DNA from: Sphagnum compactum
Lineage: Eukaryota; Bryophyta; Sphagnopsida; Sphagnales
DNA length: 64,000 bases
Direction of reading: 5' to 3'
Assembly (NCBI GenBank): GCA_965153455.1
Contig: OZ234495.1
Location: forward strand, 17,480,875-17,544,874
The position numbers and the translations under genes are program-made. Within the stretch, counting starts at the first letter, position 1; every line of letters starts with the position of its first letter. This document shows positions 52,680 through 64,000 of this stretch, in pieces. The notes beneath the pieces are model-generated. The model did no database searches. It had not been told where the DNA came from and saw only the letters and a list, made by a program, of their open reading frames with translations.

Positions 52680-54966
52680 TTTAACCTTCAAATAGTCTTT
52701 CAAGTCCGCATTTGGTGTGAAATGCAAGTGCATTAGGCCAATTGTTGATGATAGTGATAATTTGGTTCAAATTTTGGACTTGTAAGCAACAACACCTCAA
52801 AGTTGTCAAAACACCAGCTAGGTTTAACATTTTTTCCAATTTCAATGTGAAAACCCGAAATCCGAAAAACTTGTTTAGCAAAGAAACCAACTTTTGAAAA
52901 TTGGCTTTCATGAGTCTTCCACCAAGCAAGTGGATTTGCACACATAGATGAAATATAGCCAAATTTCAAAATAAAGACGATTCCCCAATAACTAATGCCC
53001 ATGAATTTTTTTCCATGAATGCCCCAAAACCAAACATGTTGGTTTTTTCTTCCTCGATGAGAAGTCCATCAACTTAAACAACCACTTGTGTTTAGATAGA
53101 AGAGTTAAACCTTTCAAAAATTATCTTCATTTCAAAAATTATCTTCAAAAGTGAGATGACTTCTTACATATCATATTCAGATGCAAGGTGGATTGCATTT
53201 CCATGCCCCACATAATTCTCAACAACCCATGATGATTTATAATAAGGATCCAACATTAATGCCAATGTATTATGAACCTAGCAAGAATCAAATGTTGTCA
53301 AAAATTGTAGAAGGGGTCTAATCACCTTCACCACCTCCAATCACATGTTTTCTTTAACATCTAGAGTTTAACATCTAAACATGTTTCATTCCAATCAACA
53401 AGGGGACTTGGCTAAGATTCCATAGCCATAATCAAATTGATTGTAATCACCAAGGCATTAGACAACAACCAATGATCTCTAGATTGATTCAGCACACATA
53501 TAGTCATCACTAAATTCAAACATTTAGTGACAACTTCAATAATGGCCCACATGACTTAGTCATTTGATATTTGTTGCTATGACACAATTTAATGTTTTTT
53601 GTTTGCCATGATACAATATAATTGTTGTTTTGAATTCCAAAGTTTATTCAAACATGATTACCTTGATAACAAACTTTATTTTGATGGAAGTTTTTAGCTT
53701 TTAAAGTCATAGCCCACTATCCATGTATGCATTTTCCCATTCTTGCCTCCCTTTTTCAATTTCTTTGTCCATGTAATAGTTTTTTACAATCTAGCCTAAA
53801 CATCTTTACACTCACCAAAGTTGGTCCCACAAAAACCTTATCATCATTTGTTGTGTGTTGGTTAGCTTTAGACATGACATGCCCAAAACAAGTACCTTCA
53901 TACACCCACAACATTTTCAAAGGCTCATAATCAACAATACATTGCAATATTATAACCATGGATCCCAAATTATTGCCCTCATATTTCACAAAGGTAAAAA
54001 CATAATGGATTAATCCAATTTTTTCTAGCAAACCTTGGAGTTGAAAAACCATGGCATTGCCACTAATTTCTTGAACTTCAAACAATCTTATAATAAGATG
54101 CCATGGGATTTAGCTTTCATCCAAATAGTTAATCACTAATGCAAAAATGTCTACCCCATTTTTGGACATCCAAAGATCTAAACTTGTAGAAACCATGGTT
54201 GAAATTTTAAAATTAGGAAACATGGGCAAACCTGTGGTCTTCTGGACCATTTCAGGCAACACATGTTCCATGAAATTTGAACGAGAAAAAAAATTGACAT
54301 GAAGACATTAGCAAAAAATTGACCTATACAACCAAATGTTTTTGCATGTTGGTAAAAGCTTGTATCCTTCTAAAAATCATTGTTCTGTTTCATTATTGTG
54401 CTTGTAAGGATTTGATAAGCTGAAAAATGTTGCGATTATAAACCCAAATGGTGTAGCCCTTTTCTTCCCTGGCTACCGATTGTGATTTATTTCAAAATGT
54501 TTTGTTGAAACAATGTAAGTTAGTTTGAACTTTCTTTTTGCAAGCACATGAACATGTGCAGCTTCAATATGCATTTTCAAGGGAGAAATGCCATTCATTT
54601 ATTATATTTGAGTCCCTTATGCAAAACAAATTTATGGTTAGGAGCAATGTTACCAACTTTTTGTGGAATTGGTCTATAGGTGAGGCAATGCAACATATGT
54701 GGGTTCTTGATATCAATGGGGGAATTGTCATTAACGGCAAATAACCCCCAACAAATCCAGTTTTTATTGTTTGGTTTCCATTTATGAGTTTGAATTACAA
54801 TAGCTACAAGATGCAATTCATCATCGTCTACAAGGTCATTGTCACATGGAAGGTGAACATTTTCAACGTCTAATAACCTGGTTGTTGAGTTCTTGTTCGA
54901 CCCATAAGTATCTTCATCAACACCACCAACACTTTCAAAAACCATAACTTCGTCTTCTTTCATCAT
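52680..54966 (-). pseudogene. hAT-superfamily transposase, degenerate
   Basis: Plant hAT landmarks occur in order on the minus strand. The first (54966-54595) is an acidic N-terminus and a zinc-finger-like region (WKPNNKNWICWGLF ... LKMHIEAAH). The core follows at about 54210-53760: TSLDLWMSKNGVDIFALVI, LFEVQEISGNAMVFQLQGL, VFTFVKYEGNNLGSMV and GTCFGHVMSKANQ. The hATC dimerisation region is at 53002-52690: NPLAWWKTHESQFSKVGFF, then LNLAGVLTTLRCCCLQVQNL and INNWPN. The hATC part needs a frame change near 52840, and several stops and shifts interrupt 53000-53750 and 54300. It is a non-functional copy of a cut-and-paste DNA transposase. Terminal inverted repeats were not identified. Confidence 0.82.
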
Positions 54967-56270
54967 AGAAACTTTTCAACAACAATTTTTTTTAAATGAT
55001 AACAAATTCAAGATAAACAATAGACTTCAAATAAATGTCAATAGACTCAAGATAATTGATAGTAGATTCAAAAGAAATGACTTATTGACATGATTGACCA
55101 AATTAGAAGGGAAAAAAGGTCAATTTTTTTTTAAAAAAGAAAGGAAGAATTGAGTTTTTTGGAAATTTGTAGATCGATTAAACATGGTGTGTGGAAACAA
55201 AAATCCATTCTTCATCGACTACCTCTACTTGTAAAAATGAATTACAACATTGAATGTTGCTAACATTCAAATGAAATTTAGTAGTTGGCTTTGACACCCT
55301 TGAGAAAATTGTAGGTGACTAGAGAATAACAACATTGAAAGTTAGCATCAGAGCTCTTGAAAGAGTTGTTAACAATTAGAAAGCAAAAACAAGAGTTGTC
55401 AAGTTGACCTTGAGATTCTTGAGAAATTTACAAGCAATTAGAGGACAAAGACAAGAAGAAAAAAACAAGCTAAAAGCTCAAGCGACTTGAAACCAAAGAT
55501 AAAAAGGAAAAAAATGAGGAAAAGACTCTAGGTTGCCATGAAAACTCAACTTGTGAATTTGGACACATTGCGAAAAAAAAAAGGTTGAAAAAGGGGAGAA
55601 AGGACATGGAAATGAAAAAAAGGGAAAGAAGTTTCACCTACATGTCAAGGCACACCAAATTTTGTTGAATGTGCTTTAAAAAGCTCGCACAAAGCACCTG
55701 AAACAAGAATGTTCAAAACTTCTCGGCATTTGAAGTTCTCAGAAGCTACAAAAAGTGATACTCTTCATTAATTATTCAAAGCAAAATGCTTAGTCTTTCA
55801 AAGAATACAAGCACACTCTTGATTGCTTAGGCTCAGTTGTTAAAAGTAAGCACACTCACCCTTTGCACTTTGTATTCAACACTTTCGCACCTCATGCTAC
55901 TAAAGCAACTTTGACAACAACATTACCATTGTTGTCCTAAACCTTTAGCCTTGAGTCCTAAACTTTAAACCCTAAAAATTGATCATTGCATCATTTGACC
56001 TAAACCTTAACCCTAAAAAAAAATTAATTTCCAAATCGGACATGAATATGATAATCATAACCGTCACCATCCATAATCGAATATGCATATATCATTCATA
56101 GCATCCATAATTATCAAGAAACCATAACTCACCCTAAACGATTATGAATAGGATAAGGAAAGATGCTAATGTTTTGGATATGCATTTATGCATATCCAAC
56201 TATTATACATATTGATAACCGGGAAAAAACTATAACCGGGAACAGGCCCTACCATTACACATTATTTAGT
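54967..56270. other. AT-rich intergenic sequence, no supported gene
   Basis: Low-complexity A/T-rich sequence with recurring agattcaa and ttgagaa words, and single telo-box-like words near 55968-56012. No coding frame above background. Confidence 0.5.
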
Positions 56271-56271
56271 T

Positions 56272-56335
56272 ATGGTGTAGCTGATGGGATTTGAACCCGC
56301 ATTCAGTAATTATCCCTCACCACTAGAATGGACCC
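56272..56335 (-). ncRNA. tRNA-like fragment with Pol III A and B boxes, possible SINE head
   Basis: The minus strand reads ccattctagtggtgagggat (A-box-like), then 12 bases later gcgggttcaaatcccatcag, whose GGTTCAAATCC is a B box and whose T-arm GGG/CCC pairs. A proper anticodon arm and acceptor stem do not fold, so this is not a functional tRNA. It resembles the tRNA-derived head of a plant SINE or a decayed tRNA. Confidence 0.5.
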
Positions 56336-56633
56336 TAAAGGCACATTCCGGAACGTGGAATCGTTGTCCTCTTTGCCTGTTTTGCTGAAGCGGGGAAAGA
56401 GCTTGCTGGCGATGGCAGACTCTCTCTCTCTTCTATTCTCTTCTGTGCCGCCATTTCTCCAGAATTTCGGAGCGTTCTGTTGTCTCCAGCGGATTTTATG
56501 CAGCAAGCTTGAAACGCAGCACACATGTTAATGAAAAATTTGGAGCTGGTTTCATGTACATTTGTGGTTTTGGAACGGTGTAGAAGCACCTCTCTCTCTC
56601 TCTCTCTCTCTCTAGAGGAAGAAGCCGGTGGGC

Positions 56634-59480
56634 ATGCCGGGAATAAGCATATACGACCTTTTTTTCTCGCAGCAGCGGCAGAAGAGTGCGGGATCATGTT
56701 CGTCTCAACATGCATTAATTTCCGGACCTCCTAACTGGTATGCAACCTAGTTTGAAGTCATCCCTCTGTGTGTGGCTGTCTTGTCTTGAGGATGATGCGG
56801 AAGAGAAAGATTTGCATTAGCATCGGTTATATAATCAATCCGTCACTAATGTTTGCGGTTTCATTGCTTTGCAATAATGCATGATGATGGATTTGTTGGC
56901 AGCGGGAAGACATCGCTCCTTCTGCAGTTTGCATACAATCATGCTATGAACAAAGATTCCATTGTTACATTCATATGCAAGCAACATGCATTCGATGTGA
57001 AGCCCCCGTTTCTCTCTCAGGTAGGTATCACTTACATGAGTACTTGACAATTTCTTCTGGATTCTGAGACAAAGATGACATAAATGCATTTGGCATAAGT
57101 GCGTTGGGTATGCAATGAGCATTTCAGGGTTTAGGGGTTACAGAGAACCCCTCTGAGGACATGTGTTATGAGGTCTGACACTAGATTTGCTAAGGCTTCT
57201 GAATTTTATAGTTATATTGTATTGCACAATCAAGTATTGCAGTTCTGCTGAAACATTGGGAAAGTGGTGCTTGGGTGTGAGGTATTTTGAGAGGACTAAA
57301 AGTGATCCATAGAGACTGAATGTTGTGCTCATGTTTACAAACACAGGCATTGCATGTCAAGAGCCATGAAACTTTTTTTAGGAATGTTTTTTTGGTGCTA
57401 GAATGTGGGGTAGGGTCTTAATCATCCTAGATGATGTAACAAATAGATGCCCTATGTTTTAAGTCTGCAGTTCATTCATTTTATATCAGGTTGGTAGTGT
57501 GGAGCTGCCATGTGGCACAGCTGAGTGTCCAGCTTCTAACTTTAATGAACCCTACCTAGCCAGACTCAAATTCATGTCCAGATTCAATTATGCCTTGTTA
57601 TTTCGGAATCATGATGTGCAGGGTGTGCAACCTGATTCTGATGTTTTCACACGAATAACAATCAAGTAGGTGCATCTTATCCTTTTTTCATCCTCACTGC
57701 AGATAAGTAGCTTTCTTGGTTTTATCCATCAATGTCTGACCCAAGGTTCTGTAACCAATATACTTGAGCCCTTTTGACCACAATCATGTAGGTTTTGTGG
57801 TTAGTGTGACATGTGATATGGTGAAACTGATCAATCAAAGTAAATCCAAGGGAATATTGTAACTGAAAGAACTTATGGTACTGCCTACCTGATTAAGACT
57901 TGTGCTTTGGAAAGAATCTGACCAGGCATAATTCCCCTTGTATCATGAGCAAGCAGCTGAGTAGAATTCTGTGTGAAGATTTGTTGAAAACTTCCTAGAG
58001 TTTTCTCATGGTTTTTCTCATGGCAGATATGTACATGATTATGAGGAGCTTTTGAAATATTTTGCAGCTTTTCATGTGCAAAGTGAGCTGCCCAGGGCTG
58101 TCATAATTGATGACTTCTATGACTTATTTGATGAAAGGTAGGTAGCTGCTGGTTAATCACAGTAAGTGTTAATCATACTGTTTCTTAGAAGAAGACCTTG
58201 ACTAAAGCTTAGTGCTAGACCAGGCTGTGCATCAGTGGGCATTCCTGTGGTTCAGGCATTTGGCATGGAGCTGAAAATTTCTGCCTTGACTCATTCTGTC
58301 AAGTTTAACACAATGGTGGATTTCAAGGTTTTGAATGATCAAGGGTGAGGATTTGAAGGTTTCAAGTAAAGTTAGTGTCATTTTAGGAGCTACGGAATGA
58401 TTATCTTTGGGTCAAATCATGATATGTCACTACATTTTACATTCAGGATGTGTATAAAACATGTCAAGAGGCCATGTGACACATTTGGTTCATCATGGGT
58501 CCTAGGCAGCCACCCTATATGGTGATAGGTTACAGGTTTCTGATTGATACTAGATGATATCTCCTAATGTTGAAGAAAGAGTTCCACGTTGCCTAGACCT
58601 TACTTTGTCAATTTGTATGGCTTTTCTGTGCAGGAAATGCCATGAACGTTTTGGACACATGCGTGCTCGAGAAACTGCTATGGTGAAAACATTGGCTCTT
58701 GCTCATGATGCTATCATTTATGCAAAGTGAGTCGTGAGGAAGCTTTTCTCTTTTTCCCACCCATCACTGTGCCTTATGTCCAGGTGCAACTTGAAGCACC
58801 GAGTGTCCCAAAAACTTATGTACCTTGTGACCAATGAATACTGTTTGGCAGGTTGCCTGTAGAATGTCAAGCACCTAGAAGAAGAATGATGCCATATCTA
58901 CTGGGAAGGGTAACTGAGTGGCACTTCTCCCTTATCATTACTACCTCATGCTTCAATGGTTCACACTGTAATATTATTTAAACATGGTTGCCCAGGGCTT
59001 CCTCTTATGGTTCCATGATCTGGACTATGGATGACTGATATATCCAGGAAGCCCCGTTGCATCCAGGTTGGCTACACAGGTGACAGCTGGCCTAGGCCAA
59101 GTATCACATCACTGACATGCCACGTGGAATGACACCTAGAATAGGCTCCTTGAATATATAACCTGATCAGAATTTCTGATGTGTTTTGGGGGAAGTCACC
59201 CCAGCAGAATTTGAGTCGCAATACACTGAAGCATGAGTGATGTTTTTGCTTGTTTTGGCAATTCAGCGAGAGTTTGGGACCACAATATGAGTGTAAACTT
59301 TTGGTTTCAGACACTCACACTGGGGATGGCCCTCGATTACAGTACATATATCAGCGATGGCTTCATCAGATATTCACAATCAGATGTACAGTCTCTACAC
59401 TCTTGCATGTCTCCCTCCCAATGGTACGGTTGGCTTATTGCTATTCTTTCACAACTAATAAACAAGAGCTTCATGTCTGA
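56634..59480 (+). CDS. Small P-loop ATPase, RecA/SWSAP1-like (227 aa)
   Basis: Six exons: 56634-56737, 56903-57020, 57622-57665, 58027-58137, 58634-58726, 59267-59480; 684 nt with every phase closing. Exon 1 (MPGISIYDLFFSQQRQK..., ending ISGPPN plus TG) joins exon 2 to make Walker A GPPNCGKT (residues 31-38), followed by SLLLQFAYNHAMNKDSIVTF. Walker B is PRAVIIDDFYDLFDER. Later segments are RETAMVKTLALAHDAIIYAK and ECKLLVSDTHTGDGPRL; it ends YSFTTNKQELHV. The length and layout resemble SWSAP1-type RAD51-paralogue-like ATPases, which act with SWIM-domain proteins in homologous recombination. That assignment is from memory and tentative. The ATG is 20 bp after a (CT)n tract. Confidence 0.75.
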
Positions 59481-60862
59481 TGCACATTGCTTGCTTGCCC
59501 CCTGACATATTTTTGGTGGTTCTTGCAGCTTTGGATAACTCAAGATTTTCTGTCTCAGGTGGTAAAGTACTTCAGAAGGGGACTCATGATGATAGCCGTG
59601 CCATATATTCACTGGTACAGAACACTCTGGTGCTTGAACAATTTGACTGCCACTAAAAATAGGTAGATAATGCTTTGGGCGCAGTGCAGTCTGCTGTGTA
59701 ATATCATTGGACAAGGCCAACATTCTACCACTTTGAAGACTACGATACATACGTGCTGATGTACAAATGAACCTATCAGGTAACTAATCTTAGTTCAGCA
59801 ATGTCATGGGATTATTTGTGAAGTGGAGCTTCAAAGGTGATGTGGGAAGCCAGATGTTAATTGGCATGCAAAGTGTGCAGAAAAAAGTAGTCAGGAAGAG
59901 GGCATCCACTGGGGCTTGTAAAGATAGTTTGCAGAGATTTTGCAAAGAATCACTAATGTTTTAAGTTTGAACTTGATACTGCAGTTCTTTTCAGACCTGC
60001 TCGAGGCCCAGTGTAAAACCTTAGGTTTCTTGGGTGCTAAGTTTACTGTTTGGCAGCAAGATTTGAAGAGCTTTGTTCAATCCCTTTATTTGCATCATTT
60101 CACATGATCTAGGAGCAGTACTGAGTCAACTTCTGTAGATATCTATACCTTGTATAAAGATGAATACTCAAACAAAAGTGCAGATATCAGATTCAAATAC
60201 TTATGAGACTTTAAGATTGTGCATACAAGATACCATAGTAGCTTTTAAACATTCATAACTTGTCTAATTCTCAGCGCCAAAGATAGACTTTAAGATTGTG
60301 CATACGAGATACCATAGTAGCTTTTAAACATTCATAACTTATCTAAATTCTTGGCGCCAAAGATAGACTTTAAGATTGTGCATACAAGATACCATAATAG
60401 CTTTTAAACATTCATAGCTTATCTAAATTCTCAGCGCCAAAGATCATTGATGGTTGAGAAACTGTACCCATATGGATATATACTGCCCTTCTAACTGATA
60501 GCACATACTAGCCATAACTGTACACACAGCACCTGACCATAGCTCAGTGAAAAGCTTAGGGGGTCTGTCTGGGACTGCAATTGCAAGTGCCCCCATATCA
60601 GATAGATAGCGTGCCCTCATGAACACCTGCTTGCTTTTTTCACTAGTACAGTTTAGGATTATGCACCTGTTGCACTTGAGAATGTGATTTCTTATAGTCT
60701 TTTTTGCCCCCTGTATTCAGAAAGATACGAGCTGTCTGGTGCATGCCTGAAATGAGAGTTTTCAGGATGAGATCGATATAGATGTCCATGTCGCCACCAA
60801 GAAGCATTTGTGTACATAATTGACTAGAGGCAAATAAGCATATCCATGGACAAAATTTGCTG
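59481..60862. other. Convergent 3' flank between the P-loop gene and GLYR, with a tandem repeat
   Basis: Mostly unannotated sequence with the 3' UTRs of both genes. A three-copy repeat lies at 60207-60444. The minus-strand frame at 59337-59750 has no recognisable product. Confidence 0.55.
60207..60444. repeat. Three-copy tandem repeat, unit 79-80 bp
   Basis: The anchor gactttaagattgtgcatac recurs at 60207, 60286 and 60366. Units share agataccata.tagcttttaa and end cgccaaagat. Only a few substitutions separate them, so the array is young. Confidence 0.92.
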
Positions 60863-63857
60863 TCAATGGTTGGACCGCTTTGGATCCAACTCAAAGGCTT
60901 CAATAATCGCTGAGAAATCTTGGTCACCAAGGCCTGCTGCTTTCGCACGTTTGTAGAGTTCATTCACAGAGGCTGCTACAGGGGTAGGCAGTGCAACGTC
61001 TTCTGCCATTGCTAATGCAAGCCTTATATCCTGTCAAATCCAGTGGTCATGCAAGGAATTAAAATACAAAAAACCCATATCTACAGTATGAGCATACACC
61101 ATGCTATTGCTAGCTTGGAACACTTCCAACAACATCCAGATTCCCAAAGTCCTCAGTCTCAAAATTCTGTGACAGCTTCCAACATTTATTGGGTTTTAAT
61201 TAGTCATCTAGTGAATCAGCTCCTTTTTGTGAGTGTTTCTGGTTTTACACAGAAACAGAGTTGGTCACAGTTTCTGACCTTTTGCTGATGCTTGAGAGCA
61301 AATGCAGGTGGATAGCTGCCTTTGATCATAGATGGCCCCTTCAAAGCAAACATAGGTGCAGCAATCGCACCCTGTCCCACTACCTGTGGACCCCCCGCCC
61401 CCAATCAACAATAACTAGCACTTAAAACTTTTGAAGAATAATAAGCCCTAAACCAAGAATCCTCCCCCCAAATATTTCATTGATTGATTCACTGAAAAGT
61501 ATTCCAATTTCGCGGCTGCAGAAGGTATCTGGATTCATTGATCTGAGAATTTGCTTTCACAGATGATCATGGCTAAACAGTTGTGAGTACCTGAACAATT
61601 GTGGCTGGGTCAAGTCCAACTTTCTTTCCAAGTACTAGGCCTTCTGAAAATGATGCCATCATGCTGCAAGTTGACTATGTGTTAGAGTTGTGGCTAGAGA
61701 AACCTCTTTGAACAAAAGCCCAACCATGATTCACCATGAATGGAAAAGTAGTACATAAGCATCTAAGAGGCATGGAGAAGGAATGCCTACTACCCTGGGC
61801 TTAGAACAAAAGTAGGATGTATCTCTATGATAGATAGAATGAACCCCACAACATCAGAGTGATAAAGACCCATTGCTTCCTCAAAAAATTGAAGTTCAAA
61901 ACGATTATCAGGTATATGCAAAGGTTTAGGTGCAACTAGACACTTAGGAGATTTCTTGGTGAGAACTAACCTGCCCATCATCATGTTCACCACAAGCTTC
62001 ATAGCGGCGCCATTCCCAACCTCACCCAAATAAAATCGTGACTGCAACCATATTACACTCACATGAAGTAGCCTGTGTTGTGTATGTTAAATCTATTGCT
62101 TATCAGGACCATCTACTCAGGTGGTTATGCACCTACAAGCATTCAGTTTGTTACCAGCTGGAAATCACAAGGAAAGATTATTGAAGTGGAGCGCAGTCCA
62201 TTTGAAAGGTTTAAGACAAAGGTGAACCTACTAACCTTGCCCATGACATCAAAAAAAGGTGCTGCCTTATCATACAGTGACTTATCACCTGAAAACCCAA
62301 ATTTGAAGCTTAGAATATACACAATATCCTTACTATTTTTGGACCATGTTCCTTCTATCTTCAGGCCCTTTTTTGGGAAACCATATGGACCAACCTCTAG
62401 TGGCCTACTAAAGCCAAACACAAGAATGATGATATGAATTTAGCTAGAACCACAAAGTTTTGATAGCAAAAATGCAACAAAGTCACAACAAAGTCCTATA
62501 GATATGACCTTTGCAAACCACAGAAGCTCAGCTTGTTTTCAGCACTCTTGTTTCTGCCTTATACTAATGAACATGAGCATCAAAGTTTTGAATTGTTCCA
62601 ACAAGTGACAAAACAACAATCTGTCTGAATTGAAGGGGGTTTGAAGAGCTAAATACATCAAGTGCTGTTGTAGAAATCAGTGAATGCCTTATCTCACAGC
62701 ACAGTGGATACTAGACTTAAGTTAAAGAAGGAAAAATACCAGCAGTCAAAAAAATCAGTGTGCCATCTTCTGCAGGCTTCTTGGAGCCAGAAACAGGTGC
62801 CTGTCACAACTTATAACACCAAATTTAGTAAGCTCCTCAAGAAACACCATGCATTTTGCTTTACACTGGCCTGCACAAAACTTAAGTACTTGCAGAAGCA
62901 TATGTAGTAAACCTGTGCATTTTGATAAGTCCCAAAACAAAACAACTGTTATGAATATTCATGTCCAAAGAAGGAACTGAAACACATGCAAAATCAGTCT
63001 TGAGACCCTTACTTTCCAATTCCACCTTCTACACCAGCCCTCAGACCCACACTTGTCTTTGCATAATGCATCTCAACGAATGCAGGTCCCTTTAAAATAT
63101 CACAGTCCAGTAATCAAAGAATCTACTGGTATGGATAGCAGCCTGGAACCTATCAGTTGTTCCACATTTCAAGTAGCTGGGTTTCAGTGAGTGATATCAC
63201 CTCAAGGAACTCAGCACCTGAAGCTTGGACAGCTTTACAAATGGCCTTTGATGTGTCACCATCAACAGTTGAGACATCCACATACCTACACCCATGTGAA
63301 CCAGGAGTTCTGTCAATCTACAAAGATGTGACTGCACATGTGGTCATGCCAAAACTTGATGAACTATTACTTATGCTCAACACAAACATGTCATTTGATC
63401 ATTCTGCAATCAGAGCACATTATTGCCATAGGTGGTTGTATACAACCATCAAAAAAGAAGTTTAAATTATGCAGGTGAATCAAGGTGTATTGAACCACCT
63501 AAATGATATTACCACCAAAGTTTTAGTTCCCCTGATTATTCCAGATTGCCTGTGACACTTAGCTTAAACTCATAAAAAGACATATGTATGTTTTCAAGCT
63601 CTGCTCAAATATATCCTACTGATTGCAAATTGAAGATCTGTAACCAATCATGAATGCACAAGCCTCGGATGGGATTGCAAATAGTCAGACACACTGCACA
63701 ACTTGACTGGTCAAATGCACTTCCACTGTATTGCAACACCAAATTCAACATTACTCAAATCAGCCCCACTTGCTGCCACAAATATAACCTGGTGGACATA
63801 CCCTTTGCCTTGACCCAAACCTTTCACTGCACCATCTTCACCACAAGCAACGTGAAC
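60863..63857 (-). CDS. Glyoxylate/succinic semialdehyde reductase (GLYR), C-terminal part; 5' end off window
   Basis: GLYR enzymes use NADPH to reduce glyoxylate to glycolate and succinic semialdehyde to gamma-hydroxybutyrate; they belong to the beta-hydroxyacid dehydrogenase family. Eight visible exons: 63857-63802, 63285-63201, 62800-62740, 62288-62236, 62041-61971, 61663-61591, 61383-61279, 61030-60863, giving 223 residues with all phases consistent. The first visible exon encodes VACGEDGAVKGLGQGKG, followed by YVDVSTVDGDTS, APVSGSKKPAEDG, FYLGEVGNGAAMKLVVNMMM (catalytic Lys), APMFALKGPSMIKGSYPPAF and HQQK-DIRLALAMAEDVALP. It ends IIEAFELDPKRSNH. The N-terminal Rossmann exons (GxGxxG) are not in the window, so plastid or cytosolic isoform cannot be decided. 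The stretch 63858-64000 shows no in-phase exon. Confidence 0.92.
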
Positions 63858-64000
63858 CTGCAACAAACACCAAAAGCCCCCCACTTGATCATTGCAGTGG
63901 ATTTCATGTTTTGTGGTCTTAAAGAGTATGCATCATTACTTTTTTTGCCAACCATGTCTACCCAAGTGGCTCTTCACCAGGGCAACTGCCTTCTTTCAGG

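Noticed and set aside
56272-56345. Functional tRNA gene
   Set aside because: The T-arm and B box are good, but no paired acceptor stem or anticodon arm could be drawn.
63042-63090. Minus-strand GPAFVEMHYAKTSVG as an extra GLYR exon
   Set aside because: Exon 63285-63201 (ending AEFLE) joins 62800-62740 (APVSGSKK) in phase and matches the family without it.

Overview
This is a nuclear window from a streptophyte (a land plant or close algal relative). The evidence is spliced genes with GT-AG introns, an envelope lipid-transporter permease (TGD1) that marks a plastid-bearing lineage, plant-type mitochondrial malate dehydrogenase and SF3b5 proteins, a plant-type hAT transposase and a Ty3/gypsy integrase relic, and many short TTTAGGG (Arabidopsis-type telomere) motifs. 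I cannot name the species. All gene models below are splice models I built by hand from reading frame, splice signals and recalled family motifs. No alignment was run.

Layout. Positions 102-11855 (minus): about 26 exons, roughly 1,480 codons, of the helical-repeat part of a TRM3/TARBP1-type tRNA 2'-O-methyltransferase; its SpoU catalytic end lies off the left edge. Two related MITEs sit in its introns. 12-17 kb: AT-rich repeats and a dead Ty3/gypsy integrase. 19.8-21.6 kb (plus): a decayed pyruvate-kinase-like gene. 22054-24883 (plus): a mitochondrial-looking ARM-repeat membrane protein, 7 exons. 27253-29634 (plus): splicing factor SF3b subunit 5, 4 exons. 30701-33585 (minus): TGD1, 4 exons, with one GC-AG intron. 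35771-36946: eight exact-length copies of a 147-bp repeat that keep one frame open. 37.6-38.2 kb: a GC-rich island with two G-boxes, a perfect 28-bp palindrome and a short unrecognised ORF. 38-47 kb: AT-rich repeats and two unrecognised ORFs. 48067-51415 (minus): mitochondrial malate dehydrogenase, 7 exons. 52.7-55 kb (minus): a dead hAT transposase. 56634-59480 (plus): a small P-loop ATPase, 6 exons, whose first exon completes the Walker A motif. 60863-63857 (minus): the C-terminal three quarters of glyoxylate/succinic semialdehyde reductase.

The genes are independent housekeeping functions (tRNA modification, splicing, plastid lipid import, TCA cycle, aldehyde detoxification) and form no pathway cluster. 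The most distinctive pattern is that several introns carry local tandem duplications that include or abut telo-box motifs. One of these duplicated an exon end with its splice donor. The 147-bp array is the other structure most worth testing.
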